Assembly (NCBI GenBank): GCA_963769745.1
Contig: CAVYNB010000017.1
Span: forward strand, 1 to 64,000
Reading direction: 5' to 3'
From: JALORV01 sp963769745
GTDB lineage: Bacteria; Pseudomonadota; Gammaproteobacteria; Burkholderiales; Burkholderiaceae_F
Length of the DNA: 64,000 nucleotides
Below are positions 61,435 to 64,000 of the stretch, one piece after another. Positions within the stretch are counted from its first letter, which is position 1. Each line of letters starts with the position of its first letter. The translations under genes were made by a program, and so were the position numbers. The notes under the pieces are model-generated. The model was not told the DNA's origin and did no database searches. It saw nothing but the letters and a program-made list of their open reading frames with translations.

Positions 61435-63162
61435 ATGCCATCCACGAAGTTGCCATTCATAGCAACGCGCACCGCCCGCACGACGCTGCTGGCCTGTGCC
61501 ATCGGACTCGGGGCCGCCTGCGGTGGCGGCGGTTCGTCCTCCGGACCTGCACCCGCCCCTGTCCCGGCACCGGCTCCCGGCCCGGGACCGAGTCCCGCAC
61601 CGATGCCTCCGCCCAGCGCCGATGAAGCGGCCCGCTTCCTGATGCAATCGACCTTCGGTCCCAGCGAGACCGAGATCGCACGCGTGCAGTCGCTCGGTTA
61701 CAGCGGCTGGATCGACGAGCAGTTCGCGACCATCCCGAGCAAGCACCTGCCCTATGTGCAGGCCAACTACAGCCTGCTGCTGTTCGGCGGCAACTTCGCC
61801 TTCATGCAGGACTCGTTCTGGCAGCAGGCGATTCCCGCGCCCGACCAGTTGCGCCAGCGCGTGAAGTTCGCCCTGTCGCAGATTGTCGTCGTCTCCGCCG
61901 AGAGCGGCACCATCGCCACGGCCTCCGACGGGCTCGCCAATTACGTCGACCTGCTCGGCGAGCACGCGTTCGGCAACTACCGCACGCTTCTCGAGACCGT
62001 CGCGACCAGCCCGATGATGGGCATCTACCTCTCGCACCTGCGCAACCAGAAGGCCGATCCGGTCACCGGTCGCGTGCCTGACGAGAATTTCGCCCGCGAG
62101 GTGATGCAGCTCTTCTCGATCGGACTCACCGAGATCAATCTCGACGGCACGCCCAAGCTCGTCAACGGCCAGCCGGTCGAGACCTACACCAATGCCGACA
62201 TCACCGGTCTTGCGCGCGTATTCACCGGCTGGAGCTGGGCTGCGCAGGACACATCGAACGCGAGCTTCAACGGCGGCGGCACCGCCTATGCCGACCGCAT
62301 CCTGCGGCCGATGCAGCCGTACCCGCAGTTCCACGAAACCGGAACCAAGACCTTCCTCAATGTGACGATTCCGGCGAACACGTCGGCGCAGGCGAGCCTG
62401 ACGATCGCGCTCGACACGCTCTTCAATCATCCGAACCTGTGCCCGTTCATCGGCAAGCAGCTGATCCAGCGACTGGTGACGAGCAATCCGACGCCTGCCT
62501 ACGTCGGCCGGGTGGCGGCCGCCTGTGCTGACAATGGTGCCGGCATGCGCGGCGACATGAAGGCCATCGTGCGTGCGATCCTGCTCGACAGCGAAGCACG
62601 CAGCAGTGCCGGCCTTGCCGACCCGCAGTTCGGCAAGCTGCGCGAACCCGTGCTGCGGCTGTCGCATTGGGCGCGCTGCTTCGGCGCGACCTCGGCCTCC
62701 GGCGCCTGGCAGATCCGCAACCTCGACAGTCCGGCCACGTCGTTGGGACAGCAACCCTTGCGCGCGCCGTCGGTCTTCAACTTCTACCGGCCCGGTTACG
62801 TGCCGGCCAACACGGCGATTGCTTCCGCCGGCCTGGTTGCACCGGAGTTCCAGATCACCGGCGAAACCTCGGTCGCCGGCTACACCAACTTCATGCAGGC
62901 CGCGATCTCGAGCGGCGTCGGCGTCAGCCGCGAAGTGCGCGCTGCCTACACCGGCGAACTTGCGGTGGCCGACAACGCCGATGCGCTGATCGACCGCGTC
63001 AACCGCTGCCTGATGGCCGGCACGATGGGCACGCAGCAGCGACAGGAGATCCGCGATGCGGTCAACGCGATTGCCGTGACGGCACCCAACGGGCGCGCCA
63101 ACCGCGTCTACACCGCGGTGCTGCTGACGATGGCCTCGCCCGAATACCTGGTCCAGAAGTGA
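61435..63162 (+). CDS. DUF1800 family exported protein
   Basis: A 575-aa protein with an N-terminal signal and a lipoprotein-like GAACGGGG, then a Pro/Ala/Gly linker (about residues 37-62), then a DUF1800 domain (AARFLMQSTFGPSETEIARVQ, DENFAREVMQLFSIGL, NADITGLARVFTGWSW). The function of DUF1800 is not established. It is regularly paired with a DUF1501 gene, as here, 14 nt downstream. No promoter is evident in the 285-nt gap 61150-61434. Confidence 0.9.
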   Translation: MPSTKLPFIATRTARTTLLACAIGLGAACGGGGSSSGPAPAPVPAPAPGPGPSPAPMPPPSADEAARFLMQSTFGPSETEIARVQSLGYSGWIDEQFATIPSKHLPYVQANYSLLLFGGNFAFMQDSFWQQAIPAPDQLRQRVKFALSQIVVVSAESGTIATASDGLANYVDLLGEHAFGNYRTLLETVATSPMMGIYLSHLRNQKADPVTGRVPDENFAREVMQLFSIGLTEINLDGTPKLVNGQPVETYTNADITGLARVFTGWSWAAQDTSNASFNGGGTAYADRILRPMQPYPQFHETGTKTFLNVTIPANTSAQASLTIALDTLFNHPNLCPFIGKQLIQRLVTSNPTPAYVGRVAAACADNGAGMRGDMKAIVRAILLDSEARSSAGLADPQFGKLREPVLRLSHWARCFGATSASGAWQIRNLDSPATSLGQQPLRAPSVFNFYRPGYVPANTAIASAGLVAPEFQITGETSVAGYTNFMQAAISSGVGVSREVRAAYTGELAVADNADALIDRVNRCLMAGTMGTQQRQEIRDAVNAIAVTAPNGRANRVYTAVLLTMASPEYLVQK

Positions 63163-63176
63163 TCGAGGAGCTGACC

Positions 63177-64000
<824 letters not shown>

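Overview
This 64 kb window is GC-rich chromosomal DNA, almost certainly from a betaproteobacterium and most likely from Burkholderiales. The evidence is the order tRNA-Tyr, tRNA-Gly, tRNA-Thr, tuf, tRNA-Trp, secE, nusG, rplKAJL, rpoBC, rpsL, rpsG, fusA, the beta-type RpoB and RpsL sequences, and a twelve-gene type II secretion locus. I see no insertion sequence, prophage, CRISPR array or rRNA. Several genes, including the essential rpsG and rpoB, carry single-base frame breaks. The simplest explanation is residual indel error in a draft or metagenome assembly.

Layout. (1) 1-15481, minus strand: the transcription and translation superoperon, with a near-consensus promoter before the tRNAs, a second one before rpsL, and an intrinsic terminator after rpoC. 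(2) 15642-20500: a GNAT acetyltransferase that may be translated from a leaderless mRNA, a LytS/AlgR-type two-component pair with an unusual periplasmic domain, a small membrane protein, a gene-free stretch ending in an intrinsic terminator (candidate sRNA), and an exported EF-hand protein. (3) 20634-33066: the type II secretion system, with gspC divergent from gspG-H-I-J-K-L-M-N-D-E-F. The gspD reading frame appears to run on through a Pro/Ala-rich linker into a SPOR domain, interrupted by frame slips. (4) 33113-56276: a sugar-acid uptake and catabolism region. It holds a FadR-type GntR regulator, a TRAP transporter, a UxaA-family dehydratase, an IlvD/Edd dehydratase, three SDR dehydrogenases, two Ldh_2 dehydrogenases, two D-2-hydroxyacid dehydrogenases, a fumarylacetoacetate-hydrolase-family enzyme and a sugar ABC transporter. 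Embedded in or near it are a 3-methyladenine glycosylase, an arginase and a diheme peroxidase-like protein. (5) 56365-64000: a His-rich lipoprotein, an aminotransferase, a second GNAT protein, an M3 oligopeptidase and a DUF1800/DUF1501 pair cut by the window edge.

How the genes work together. The catabolic region reads as one regulon. The same 21-bp element, centred on TGGTCNGACCA, occurs in two divergent promoter regions 16 kb apart (38568 and 54385) with only its central base changed. The enzyme set fits a non-phosphorylating route: aldonate to 2-keto-3-deoxyaldonate (dehydratase), to a 2,4-diketo acid (SDR), to pyruvate plus a hydroxy acid (FAH-family hydrolase), with hydroxyacid dehydrogenases finishing the job. 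The actual substrate cannot be read from sequence.
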